From a virus, in the IMG/VR virus record IMGVR_UViG_3300031705_000008, positions 1 to 49,944 of that record: a stretch of 49,944 bases of DNA, one strand, 5' to 3'. A model generated the notes under the pieces. That model searched no databases. It saw nothing but the letters and a program-made list of their open reading frames with translations, and was not told where the DNA came from. The position numbers and the translations under genes are program-made. Below, piece after piece: positions 22,701 to 32,100 of the stretch. How positions within the stretch are numbered: position 1 is the stretch's first letter; each line of letters begins with the position of its first letter.

Positions 22701-23997
22701 AATAGGTGTTTCGTTTCCAGTAGAAAGTCCTTATAATATAGGGTATAGGACAGGTAGTTATTATGGGAGTAACTGGACTGCTGTAACTACTCAAGAGGAT
22801 ACTTACGAATATAACACCGCTTACAATCAGGCCGCCAGCACAAAGAGTTATGTTCAGAAGCCTGCGACATTCAACCCAAACACGGTATTTAAAAATAAAA
22901 TAGCAGCCTCGCAATCTAAAATTTCTGGAGAACCACAAGACGCTTGGAGTTCATTTTTATCTAGAGACTTTATAGAGATGTCTCTTTCTGAAGGAGCCAT
23001 TACAGGGCTTGTTAATTACAAGAATAGATTGTATTGCCTACAAGAGACGGCTATTGGGTTGGTCTCCATAAACACAAGAGTTTTAATTGCAGGAGAAGGT
23101 GCGGCTGCCGATATTCAGATAGTGTCAGGTACAGGAACGGTAATTGAGAGGTATGATTACTTAAGCACCCAATATGGTAGTCAGCACTACAATAACTCTA
23201 TAGTAACCCCTACGGGATTCTACACATTAGACGTAAGTAAAGAGGAGTTACTGAAGGTTGACGGTAAGTCGATTATTCCAGTATCCCTGAAGAATTCATA
23301 CAAGAGTACCATAAAGTCGCTAGTTAGAGGAAAGAATATTCCTGTTTCTTTTAATAATAATCTAGGATCTATATCTCAAGGGTTAGCTTCTGGGTATGAT
23401 CCTGAATTTAGAGAATGTCACTACACTATAACAGACTCAGAAGGTGACTCCGCAAGCTTCGTTGTCTCTGATTTGGACGGGAAGCTAGTAACAAAACTTG
23501 AATTGAAGTCACTATTAACTCCAAACGCACTACCTTATAAGAGGTACATAAACTTCATGAATAAGTTTTACGGAGTATCTCATGAAGATATGCCTGGAGA
23601 TAATGATTCACTCCAAGTATTTAATTCTGGGGTTTACCAAGACTACTCTTTTGGTGTTGTAGTAAACGATAATCCTACTGTCAATAAAGTCTTTGATACG
23701 TCGATGGTTTTTGGTCAAGGAAGTTTAGGTTCTAGTTATTTTCCTTTAGATTTCAATAGTCACACGATGACAGACTCAAGCTCTGGTGTACCTAAAGTGG
23801 GTGTTATCGGAAACCAAACAGTAACTGAAGGAGTCCTTAGAATGCCACTGAGAAGTGAAGGTCCTAGGCTTAGGGGTAACTGGATGAAGTACTCATTGGC
23901 TTATAATCAATTTTTAGTTGATGGAATAATAAGCGATGATGATGATAAAAATTTTAATATATTTGCTGTAAACACTAAGTATAGAATTTCAAGATAA
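19717..23997 (+). CDS. Large tail muzzle/stabilization-like protein (1426 aa)
   Basis: The N terminus NTFSEGMVTDLDPGYQTKQS, followed by NIRVVTNGDKSFSLENVQG, has the form of the crAss-like 'stabilization' or muzzle protein: a short motif about setting up a gene-wide beta-propeller-like body. Throughout it is beta-rich with many Gly, Ser, Thr and Asn, with no transmembrane segment. In the crAss001 structure the muzzle forms the distal part of the short tail barrel. It lies where that gene is found, after the connector proteins and before cargo genes. A TATATTTG box occurs within its last codons. Confidence 0.7.
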   Translation: MAENSKPNTFSEGMVTDLDPGYQTKQSYFEGINIRVVTNGDKSFSLENVQGPKRVTVLNTLRFGTLGSTYESGGDRYVIHGAVIVDDYMITIEATLTSTSKAWKINKYLLSAPEFVAYNLWTGLGLFSDDAGELDMESIVETETIHRIYATDGLTSLKSVNVRDSLIGLSVVDFEVFKPNIMASASIVSFSDATGGLLCGAYSYVYRFYTQDQSNYTEWSPMSRTINVPVNSVIDNDSLTIRGGTGADVSSHTIGVKISGIPVNYTNIEIARIHFTSENVSSIAIIEKGEVLSSEYEFIHSGFETETMVTGGIASTLIKNDVWNVCKSLAKADNRLYASNLDVQQLSSTYKSIDDVSVLLDTFKVKAYRALWNGNGEHSGWWGQTVPGLNEHRHKTRYNLGSPVDDATTYFKFIKYNFNTSENPRYVLGTETQGFTLDGNDGFRITFQHESYPVDRTSSQASSSFGTTEKVVTNGQDRHYNVPFKVTTTDPEYLDSVKGPINPKWDHEFRSFRRGECYRFGIILIDLHGVESFVHHIGDVKMPDGNDPNNYKLDADGTGAIPNGSVNWAPFSMTHEGSWVAQKTITAHALIPRIDVRLPESVKSIISGYRIVRAELKPEDKVMITQGLASDVLKYDTTSTDSSVSGRHGVGCLPHTRLFMEDDGNGNITNIASGAASQVANHLSSGNSGMLIDTPDVTIGGMDYELTNGYEMQLGYLMMGRGLNDYGWHGIVIYDGLSSTGGEWADGVHSQHHKYSPIKLYSDFNEYTLSGYNQESVSALSDIVNAYNSTQVHQEKNDTAYIKTVVSGEVVSGSKTGFSGDFVNAAAIDGDGTPTPISSVHSLGFFGKDKLRGNDKIGSGTKLLVSMVGNWVNTGSLKSASSGNWLIPGEDKFDEDWNLVGTSSVAKTGYTRGKWIVDLVRKTNDGSGGTNFEQYGGSNAEALQNTRYIDCSTFTPVSTFVNLVSTTSITGGDTFCDIYTTLSTFKVDSTQNVPSIGVSFPVESPYNIGYRTGSYYGSNWTAVTTQEDTYEYNTAYNQAASTKSYVQKPATFNPNTVFKNKIAASQSKISGEPQDAWSSFLSRDFIEMSLSEGAITGLVNYKNRLYCLQETAIGLVSINTRVLIAGEGAAADIQIVSGTGTVIERYDYLSTQYGSQHYNNSIVTPTGFYTLDVSKEELLKVDGKSIIPVSLKNSYKSTIKSLVRGKNIPVSFNNNLGSISQGLASGYDPEFRECHYTITDSEGDSASFVVSDLDGKLVTKLELKSLLTPNALPYKRYINFMNKFYGVSHEDMPGDNDSLQVFNSGVYQDYSFGVVVNDNPTVNKVFDTSMVFGQGSLGSSYFPLDFNSHTMTDSSSGVPKVGVIGNQTVTEGVLRMPLRSEGPRLRGNWMKYSLAYNQFLVDGIISDDDDKNFNIFAVNTKYRISR
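23958..23965 (+). promoter_or_regulatory. -7 box-like TATATTTG before the cargo genes
   Basis: The octamer lies in the last codons of the muzzle-like gene, 37 bases before the ATG at 24003. Position and match suggest a promoter for the cargo gene block. It could be a chance match in AT-rich coding sequence. Confidence 0.3.
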
Positions 23998-24002
23998 TAA
24001 TT

Positions 24003-24560
24003 ATGGCTACAAAACCCGTAACTTTAAGTGACGTTGATCAAGAGAGATTCAACTCCATAAGCGCTAACAACCCAGGCCTTTCGTTTGAAGAGATAATGCA
24101 ATTCCTTCAGGTGGATGCCCCCGCTACAGCCGATGCTGGTGGTGGAGGGGCTAAGGCTGGTAATGTGGCTGCCATAGCTGGAACCGTCCTTTCTGTTGCT
24201 GAGAAATACGGAGGAGATGATAATCCTTTAAAAACCAACCGAGCCCTTAGTGGTGGGCTTAACGGTGCTGTTCAAGGTGCTGCAGCGGGAGCTAAGGTGG
24301 GTGGAGTACCTGGCGCTATCATTGGAGGTGTAGTCATGGGTGCTATCGGTGCGTCAGAAGGTAATAAAGAGCAAAAAGCTTTCGATAAGCAAGAAAAAAT
24401 AGACGATGCCGCAGAGGTTAACTATCAAGTAACGGAAAGAAATAGGGTATCAACATTGCAGTCTAATGCTGACTATTCAAAGAAAAGCCATGAGGCTACT
24501 AAGGATCTTTATGGATTTAAAGATGTGGATAATTTCGTAACAAAATACAGCAACTCATAA
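24003..24560 (+). CDS. Small internal virion-type protein with Gly/Ala hydrophobic region (185 aa)
   Basis: An N-terminal 35-residue segment (LSDVDQERFNSISANNPGLS) is followed by a Gly/Ala-rich hydrophobic region (residues about 45-120, including GAKVGGVPGAIIGGVVMGAI) and a charged helical C-terminal part (KEQKAFDKQEKIDDAAEVNY). Such a layout is typical of small ejected or membrane-inserting virion proteins. It overlaps the next gene (TAATG). A role in forming a channel during DNA ejection is inferred. Confidence 0.55.
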   Translation: MATKPVTLSDVDQERFNSISANNPGLSFEEIMQFLQVDAPATADAGGGGAKAGNVAAIAGTVLSVAEKYGGDDNPLKTNRALSGGLNGAVQGAAAGAKVGGVPGAIIGGVVMGAIGASEGNKEQKAFDKQEKIDDAAEVNYQVTERNRVSTLQSNADYSKKSHEATKDLYGFKDVDNFVTKYSNS

Positions 24561-27220
24561 TGGATAAGAAACAATTAGAAGCATATATGAATAACCCTAA
24601 TGTTAATTGGGTTTTATACAATATACTAGAAGGAGAGTCTGGGAAGATTAACGGAAATGTTAATACTGGAGGATACAATGAATCTGGAGCTAATAAGAAT
24701 GGACTGCATAGTTCCGCTTATGGATCTCAGCAGTTTATTGGAGATACCAGAAACACTATATTAAAAGACTATAAGATCGATGCTTGGGCTGATAACTTGA
24801 ATGAGCAACAGTTGGCCTCTATAGCTTTAATGCACTCCAATGGCGATCTAGACGACGTAGCGGCTGGTGATTATAGTGGATTAAACAGCACTAATTATTG
24901 GGAAGCGTTCACTAAAGACTTCACTAAGCTTACTGGAGCTAAACCAGCAGGATGGGAAAAGACATATAGCGACTTGCAATCTAATAGCGTACATGATCCT
25001 GAAGGTTCGTGGGCTAAGGTTCCTGACGCAGCTAAAGAAGGCAAGAAAGGTTTGTTTGATCGTAAATATGGCGGTAGACCTGGAGGTTTGGATGTAGAAG
25101 AAGACACCAACCCAAAAGCTGGACCTGAAGAGGAATCAACAGCTAAACCTTATAGCCCTATGGTAGGGGATGATTATGAAGTTCCGTTAACACCACAAGA
25201 GGAGAATCAGAATAAAGTAAACGAAGCAGCCTCACTTATAGGTAAGGCTAGAGAGTTTTATTTATCACAAAAGAATACTCCAATATCCAAAGAGGATGCC
25301 TTAATAGTTAAGAATGCTTTAGCGGAATATACTTTAGAGTTCAGTAAAACGCTACCTGATAGTGGGTGGGGTAGTAGAAATAGCAATCTAGGAGCTAAAA
25401 CTGAAGGATACCAAAAAGAGTATCACGAAGGAGTGTTAAGCCTTATGGACGAGCTAACTGAAGGGTTAGACGAAAACACGCCAGAAGGTTGGGGGCAGAT
25501 TGCCGCTATAAGACGTAAGGCTTTTGACTTCTCCTCCTCAGAGGCATTCGCTATTGAGGTTATGGGTGATGATGCTGGTGTTTATGGCTCTATGGATGGG
25601 TCCATGGAGTACATAATCAGCAATAGAAAGCAGTTTGATTGGGGTTTCGGTAGTTACCACGACGACGACAAAGCTCTTGACCACGCTAGGATACCTAAGA
25701 ATATCAGATTAGAATTAGAAAACAATGCTTACGTCAAGGAGGTTAGCGACAATGTAGATCACCCAAATGAAATTTTCGATGCAAGCGATAAAGCTGACAT
25801 CTTTAAGACTCCTGTATTTGCTTTAGACCCAAAGGATGTAGCTAAATACATGGCTAAAGGCTTGCAGCAGGGTTCTGTTTACAATAAGGATCAAGGTAAT
25901 GTTAGGCAGGGTATCGTAGATAAAATACGTAACCACAAATCCGAGAAGGTAGTTACTGAAACAGGGGTTGAAGACGCCCCAGAAACACCAATAACGCCAT
26001 TAAGTATAGATGTCGATGAGACTACTTCGCTTATTAAAGATAGCGTTGTAGGTTCAGACGCTATAACAACTGATGGGTTGTTAAGTCAAGGTCAAGGTGC
26101 TGAAATAGATTTAGACAACCAAAAGGTTGTGCCTCAAAAGTCTGGAGAGTCAACGACTAAAGATGTCGAGGATACTAGAGGCTCTGAGGATAAGGAATTC
26201 CAGAAGTGGATGATTGACAACCCTGATGGAAATTATGACGAATACACTAAGTACTTTGATTTAAGAGGTGATATGTCTGGCTTAGGCGAGGAATCTTTCT
26301 TAGATAAGATAGGTGGGCTATCCTCCCTTATCGGAATAGCTACTGGGGCTATGGGCTTAGGCGAGGCATTGAAAGATGTAGACATCCCTAAAGATCCCAA
26401 ATTAGGTCCTGCATTCCAGCAAAGACTAGCGGAATCTAAGCGTTTAGCTCAGCAAGGATTAACACCTTCTGAATTAGCTAAAGCTCACAATGATTTGGAT
26501 TCGTCTTACGCTACAGGTATAGAGAATATAGTTCGTGGTTCGGCAGGTAACAGAGCTCAGTTTATGGCTGGACTTGGTGGGCTTGACGTTGCTAGGCAAT
26601 CTGCTCTTATGGATATTGCTGTAGCAGACGCAGGAATGCAACGAGAGAACCAAGAGAAGTACGATAAGATGATGATGGTGAACGAGAAGTATGAAGCTGC
26701 TAGAACATCTAAATATGACCAAGCTAAATACGCAACGGAATTAGCTAACAAAGAAGCTGGAGCTGCTTTAGCTGGTAGTGCCTTGTCTATGGTTAATCAA
26801 AGTATTGGCGACAGACAAGTCAATAGATATAACAAACTAAAGACAGAACAATTAATGCGAACCATGGGTTATAAGCCCGACTCTAATGGTAACTCGATAG
26901 AAAAGCCTTTAGGTGTTGATGCTAAGACGGGAGAGAAAGTTCAAACATCTTTCAATTTCCTAGAAGGTAATGCGGATTTCGTAACCAAGGGAGGTTTACT
27001 TGATGATAACGCAAAACATAACGCTGCTCAAAGTAGTTTGCTTAACGCAGCCCCTGCAATAAATAGCATGTTCGCTCCTCCTGTCGCTCCAAAGACCCCA
27101 GAGGAATTAGCTGAAGAGGCTGATAAGATTAACGCAGTAACAACAACAAATAGCGCTATCCAAAACATGGGAAGTGCATTGACTGGATTCGGCCAATCAA
27201 CTGGTTTGATAAACTATTAA
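24560..27220 (+). CDS. Virion protein with N-terminal lysozyme-like domain (886 aa)
   Basis: The first 130 residues look like a lysozyme or transglycosylase fold: YNILEGESGKINGNVNTGG supplies candidate catalytic glutamates (Glu24, Glu26), then SAYGSQQFIGDTRNTILKDY matches the family's Gly-x-x-Gln-Phe block, and LNEQQLASIALMHSNGDL follows. The rest is a long, partly disordered cargo-like region with a short hydrophobic stretch (GGLSSLIGIATGAMGLGEAL, about residue 585) and helical repeats. The protein probably degrades peptidoglycan during DNA entry and travels in the head. Next to it lie other cargo genes. Confidence 0.6.
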   Translation: MDKKQLEAYMNNPNVNWVLYNILEGESGKINGNVNTGGYNESGANKNGLHSSAYGSQQFIGDTRNTILKDYKIDAWADNLNEQQLASIALMHSNGDLDDVAAGDYSGLNSTNYWEAFTKDFTKLTGAKPAGWEKTYSDLQSNSVHDPEGSWAKVPDAAKEGKKGLFDRKYGGRPGGLDVEEDTNPKAGPEEESTAKPYSPMVGDDYEVPLTPQEENQNKVNEAASLIGKAREFYLSQKNTPISKEDALIVKNALAEYTLEFSKTLPDSGWGSRNSNLGAKTEGYQKEYHEGVLSLMDELTEGLDENTPEGWGQIAAIRRKAFDFSSSEAFAIEVMGDDAGVYGSMDGSMEYIISNRKQFDWGFGSYHDDDKALDHARIPKNIRLELENNAYVKEVSDNVDHPNEIFDASDKADIFKTPVFALDPKDVAKYMAKGLQQGSVYNKDQGNVRQGIVDKIRNHKSEKVVTETGVEDAPETPITPLSIDVDETTSLIKDSVVGSDAITTDGLLSQGQGAEIDLDNQKVVPQKSGESTTKDVEDTRGSEDKEFQKWMIDNPDGNYDEYTKYFDLRGDMSGLGEESFLDKIGGLSSLIGIATGAMGLGEALKDVDIPKDPKLGPAFQQRLAESKRLAQQGLTPSELAKAHNDLDSSYATGIENIVRGSAGNRAQFMAGLGGLDVARQSALMDIAVADAGMQRENQEKYDKMMMVNEKYEAARTSKYDQAKYATELANKEAGAALAGSALSMVNQSIGDRQVNRYNKLKTEQLMRTMGYKPDSNGNSIEKPLGVDAKTGEKVQTSFNFLEGNADFVTKGGLLDDNAKHNAAQSSLLNAAPAINSMFAPPVAPKTPEELAEEADKINAVTTTNSAIQNMGSALTGFGQSTGLINY

Positions 27221-27230
27221 AAAAAATAAC

Positions 27231-29171
27231 ATGGCTATAGATTACGGAGGAATGATGGCGTTAACTGAGGTATTTAAAGGTACATCAGAAGCTAGGAGAA
27301 ATAGGAGAGTTGAAGAAGGTAATATGCGTCAGGAAATGTTACAGCAAGAAAAGCTGGATTTCCAGAACGCAGAAATGATAGGTGCAGAGCAGGCTTCAAT
27401 AGAGACTTCTCGTACAGCGTACTTAGAGCAGATTCAGAAGATACCTCACATGAGAGATTATGTGAATAACTACTTTGACGAAAAGTCAATAGAATTTAAG
27501 GGTGTAATTAAATCATTCAATGGTAGATACTCCACCGCTATGAGTAGTGGTAAAGTGTTAGACTTTAGGGATGGATTAATGAAGAACCTAAAGAAGAGCG
27601 ATAAGTATCAATCTGGCTTAGCTTCGGCTAATAATTTAGCTAATTTCGATGCACGATATAACTCTAAAGAAACACAAGATTTAATATCAGGTCTTGACGC
27701 AAAGAATAAGCGTAAGTTTTTGGCTGGAGAGATAGAATCATTTCAGTTAGGACCTTTAAGGGCTAAGTATAGCGAGGTTGACGCAGCCGACTATTACGAA
27801 GGAGAGCGTCCTAATTTCGATAAAATATTTAGTAGCGAGTACTCTTCTATTGTTCATAATTGGGCTGTAGAAAAAGGTGATCCAAATCAAGAAAAGTTAG
27901 CGGCTCTCGCCGAAGATACATTCCCTGGAGATCCAAACGCTAAAGATAAATACCTTAAGTCATGGGCTAGAGGTGATATGGGTATGAATGGTGGTTATGA
28001 TCAGAAAATGATTGGTACTAAAGAGGCTGATCCTGTTGCTTCTGCTTCTAGGTTCCGTGACGTATTCAACCAGAAAGCTAGAGGCGGTAACGCAAACGCT
28101 ATGGGAATGCTTGCTCATATAGCAGGTCAACCCGTACTAAATACTTTCGGTGTTAAGCTTGGAGGTCCTGCTCAAAAAGGTAGGGTTAAGATTGGTGGTT
28201 ATCAAGTCTTTACTGACGCCCCTACAGCTGTACTTAAGGTTGTTCAAAAACAATTCGGAGGTTCAATGAAGGATAACAGTGATGGTACTTTTGATTTCGA
28301 ACATGTCAAGGGTGCGTTTGATGCTGATGGAGTTTACATGGACGATAGTGACGGACAAGACTTTCATAGTAACATGACTTACGCTGGAGCTCACATGGTT
28401 TCTAAGGCTACGTTTAGATTCCCTGACGGTAAGGGTGGATACGGCTTGAAAGAGCAAATAATGGGAGTTTCTGATGATAGAGATTTAGCCGCTTCAATCG
28501 CAAAAGAATGGGGAATCAAGCAGGAAGATATTACTTACGTTCCTACAATGGTTGCTACATTTGATCATGATGGTAAATTCGGTTTAGGATTTGACGATAT
28601 GAGATTTTGGGATAAGCAAGTTATGGTTGAGATGGATCCTACGGGAATCAACTTAGAGAGTATGGTAAACAATACTGGAATGGAAGAGGATATTCAGGAG
28701 TCTGCGAAGGGATCTCAGCAGTTAGCTAAGCAAGCTCAAGCTTCAGAACAAGACCTTACGGAGAACTTAAACGCTATTAGAGCACAACAACAAAAGACTG
28801 GTAATGCGTTCTATAAAGGAACTGGTGGTGGAGTCGCTAAAGATTCTACAATGGATTCGGTAGATAGAGCGTTCTCTACTGTATTCGATATTGAGATGGA
28901 AGATGCGAAGGATTCTAAAGGGATAATATACTCTATAGCTTCTGTTGCAGCTAAAAACCATAAAGGTGAATTCGTTGATACGTCGAAGAAGTACATAGTA
29001 GCGATGAATAAATTACTTAACGGTACCGATCCTAATTCGGCTAAATTTCAGGACGCTGTCGAGAGTAAGAATCCAGAGAGTATTTATGATGTCATGAATA
29101 GTATGTTCGGAGATATTGGAGATAAGGATGAAATCCTTAAGTTAGCAGAGATTTGGAGTAACTACAATTAA
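27231..29171 (+). CDS. Cargo-type internal virion protein (646 aa)
   Basis: Not recognised at family level. The N-terminal 100 residues are helical and Gln/Glu-rich (RRVEEGNMRQEMLQQEKLDF), the central region is mixed (AHIAGQPVLNTFGVKLGGPA), and the C terminus ends IGDKDEILKLAEIWSNYN. It lies between the lysozyme-bearing protein and the giant polymerase-like protein, so ejection with them is the natural guess. No membrane segment or catalytic motif was found. Confidence 0.5.
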   Translation: MAIDYGGMMALTEVFKGTSEARRNRRVEEGNMRQEMLQQEKLDFQNAEMIGAEQASIETSRTAYLEQIQKIPHMRDYVNNYFDEKSIEFKGVIKSFNGRYSTAMSSGKVLDFRDGLMKNLKKSDKYQSGLASANNLANFDARYNSKETQDLISGLDAKNKRKFLAGEIESFQLGPLRAKYSEVDAADYYEGERPNFDKIFSSEYSSIVHNWAVEKGDPNQEKLAALAEDTFPGDPNAKDKYLKSWARGDMGMNGGYDQKMIGTKEADPVASASRFRDVFNQKARGGNANAMGMLAHIAGQPVLNTFGVKLGGPAQKGRVKIGGYQVFTDAPTAVLKVVQKQFGGSMKDNSDGTFDFEHVKGAFDADGVYMDDSDGQDFHSNMTYAGAHMVSKATFRFPDGKGGYGLKEQIMGVSDDRDLAASIAKEWGIKQEDITYVPTMVATFDHDGKFGLGFDDMRFWDKQVMVEMDPTGINLESMVNNTGMEEDIQESAKGSQQLAKQAQASEQDLTENLNAIRAQQQKTGNAFYKGTGGGVAKDSTMDSVDRAFSTVFDIEMEDAKDSKGIIYSIASVAAKNHKGEFVDTSKKYIVAMNKLLNGTDPNSAKFQDAVESKNPESIYDVMNSMFGDIGDKDEILKLAEIWSNYN

Positions 29172-29181
29172 AAGAAAATAG

Positions 29182-32100
29182 ATGTCAGAATTAAACGATA
29201 TTGCAGGCGAATACAGTGGTAATCAAGCAGGTATGGGTGGAAAGCCCAGCCTATTGGATTATTATGAGGAACCCTTAGAGGAAGAAGTTCCAGAGGGCGG
29301 AGGTCAAAATCCGATGTTATCTCATGAAGATGTTTCCCGTATAGCAAGAAAGGGCTCTATTTCTGCCGTCGAAAGTCAGCAAGATCCAGGAGTTTCTGGG
29401 TTGGTTGAAAGAGATAAACAAGCTATTTCAGATGTAGGCATTGATCCTGAATTAATCTTTGAAGGTAACGCTGAGAAGTTTGGTAAGAGTTTAGTCTACG
29501 GTACTGGTATTGTTGTAAATGATATTGGTAACATGATGGATTATGCGTCTATGACTTTACTTCCAGATGAGGTTAGAAAGTCTGATACATTCCTGTCTAT
29601 TACAGAGCGTCTACCTAACTTTCATCAATACGGAGACGCATTGCAAAAATGGGGTGAAGTTCATCAATCCCCTGGTTTAGATGAGTTCACTTTAGATGAT
29701 ATGTTTAAGGCTGAGTTTTGGGCTACAAGTGTAGCTCAAACATTACCTTACATAGCTACTATGGTTATACCTGGTAAGCTTGGTATAGGTGCTGCTACTA
29801 AAGCAATGACTTGGGCTGCAAGAGGTGCAGCTAAGAAAGGGTTGTTTGGCTCAGCTAAGAGATTACTAAAGACTAGATCGACTGCTGCTACAGGAAGACT
29901 TGCAGCGGCAGGCGGTAGTGAAGCTGCTGCTGGTGCGGCGGCTAACATGTCAGGTAAAGGCATAATGGGAGCTTTAGCTACAAGTGCTGTAGGTTCTGGA
30001 GAGGTGGCTTTATCTAGTTTCGGTACTGGTGTGGCTACATTCTTAGGTACGGGTACTGCGACTACCGCAGTTATTGGTGCTGGATTATCAGGGGATGTAT
30101 ATACTAGGGCGTTAGAAATGGGAATGACCGAGGAGGAAGCTCAGTCGGCTGCTCATGGAACATTCATTGATAACTCTAAATGGTTTGCGTTAAACGGATT
30201 GTCTTGGATGATTAACTTCGGGGGATTGTCTGGTAAGGCTTTTAAGTACTTTAACATGAGTAAAGGTGGAGCTGCAAATGCTGCGGTAATATCTAAAACA
30301 TTTAGTCAGAGAGTGTCTCAACACATGATGAAAGGTGTTGTAACTGGTACATTAGAGGGTACTGAGGAAATGTTCCAAGAAACCTACGAAGAATGGATTC
30401 AGGAAACGAACCTAGCAGAAGCTAGAGGTGAAGAGTTCTCGTCTTACTCGGATTTTTTCCAATCTAAAAACAATAGAAAAACATTAGGAGTTTCATTCGC
30501 TGCTGGTTTCCTTATGGGTGGTCGAGCAGGATTAATGAATAGTATTGCCGATAATGGTAGGGCTATCATTCAGAAGCGTGTATCTTTAGATGACGACATC
30601 AACATGATGGAGGGAATGAGCGATTCTCAGAGGCGTACTAGATTAAATGAGGTAGTAGAGGCTGCTGTTAGAGAAGACCAGTTAGACGGTCTAAACGGCT
30701 TCCTTGATAAGATGGCTAGTATAGGTAAAATAACTACAGAAGAACGAGCTGAGTATGATAAAGTTGTAGTTGAATACGCAGAAATCGCTTCTACTCTTCC
30801 GTTCCAAAACGAATTAACTGAAGTAGGGCAGCAGGCTGTATTTAATATTAAGATACGTCAAAATACATTAACTAAAGCATCAGCTAACTTAGAGTCTTTA
30901 AAGGGTAAAAGTATAGCAGAGGCTAAGGAAAACCTAGAAGGCGACGCATTAACTAGTAAGTTAGCTTCAATTGATGCTGAGCATAAAATAAACATGATCA
31001 ATGTTGAGAGAGAGATGTCTGAAAGTAAGACGGCTTTATCTAAAATTGTTTCAGGTAAAAAATATTCGTCTAGCAATAAGACCGCTGATCAGAATAGGCT
31101 GAAAGACATAAGTCAATACACGTCTACTGAAGAGTACCAAAAGGCAAGCGAGACTGAGCAGACGGAAATAATGCAAGAGAAGGTTAACTTGGAGGCTAGA
31201 ATAAAAGAAGACTCTTATGTTATCGAGGATGCAGCTATGTCTCAAGGAGAATTCGAGCAGTTCACTAATAAGGGTGTTGCTGAGAAGACTGAGAGAGCTA
31301 AAGTTAAGGCTGAGGCGGTTGTGGATAAAGTAGAGGGTGCTGTCAAGGGTGCGGCGGTAGCTGGAGAAAAAGGATTTAAAGGTCTTTGGTCTAAAGCTAA
31401 AACTGTAGCAGGTAAGACTGCTGACTTCTTGAAGACTAAGATTAAGGATTCTAAAGAGTCTAGGGCTATTAATAAAATAACTAGACCTCTAGAGGGTGAG
31501 CTGAAGGAAATGATAGACAAAGGAGCTACAGCTTCTGAGGTATCAAACTTCATAATGAAGAAGGTTACTCCTGAGCAATTAAAAGAAACAGGGCTAACGC
31601 AAGACGAACTTGAACTTAAAGTGTCTGGCCTTTCCGATACACTAACTAAAGCTAAGAAAGAAGATGGAGACAGTGAAAGTAAGGAAGACGAGAAAGATGA
31701 TAGCGATAAAGAGGCTACTAAAGAAGGGGAGTCTGAAAGCGAGAAGGATACATCGGAAAGCGCTGAAGCGGCTAACTCAAAAGCTGAAGTAGACGAAGAC
31801 GTTTCTACTCAAGCCAACGCTTTACAGGCGGTTATGGATAAGCTTACTGGTAAATCTAAAGAGGTTGCCGACAAGTTTATGACTACAATTAATGAAGTAG
31901 GATCAAAACTAAGCAAGGCGGATCTAGCTAGTGTGCTGAAAAAAGCAGTAAAGGGTTTGTCTTTGAGTACAGAGAAAGGTCAAGAGGCTTATATAGATAA
32001 ACTAAAAGGATTCATAAACGATAAGGTTGGAAGTATTAAAGAGAGCGTTAAAGCGCCGACAGAAGATTCAGATGGTTCACCTAAATTAGACATTGAAGGT

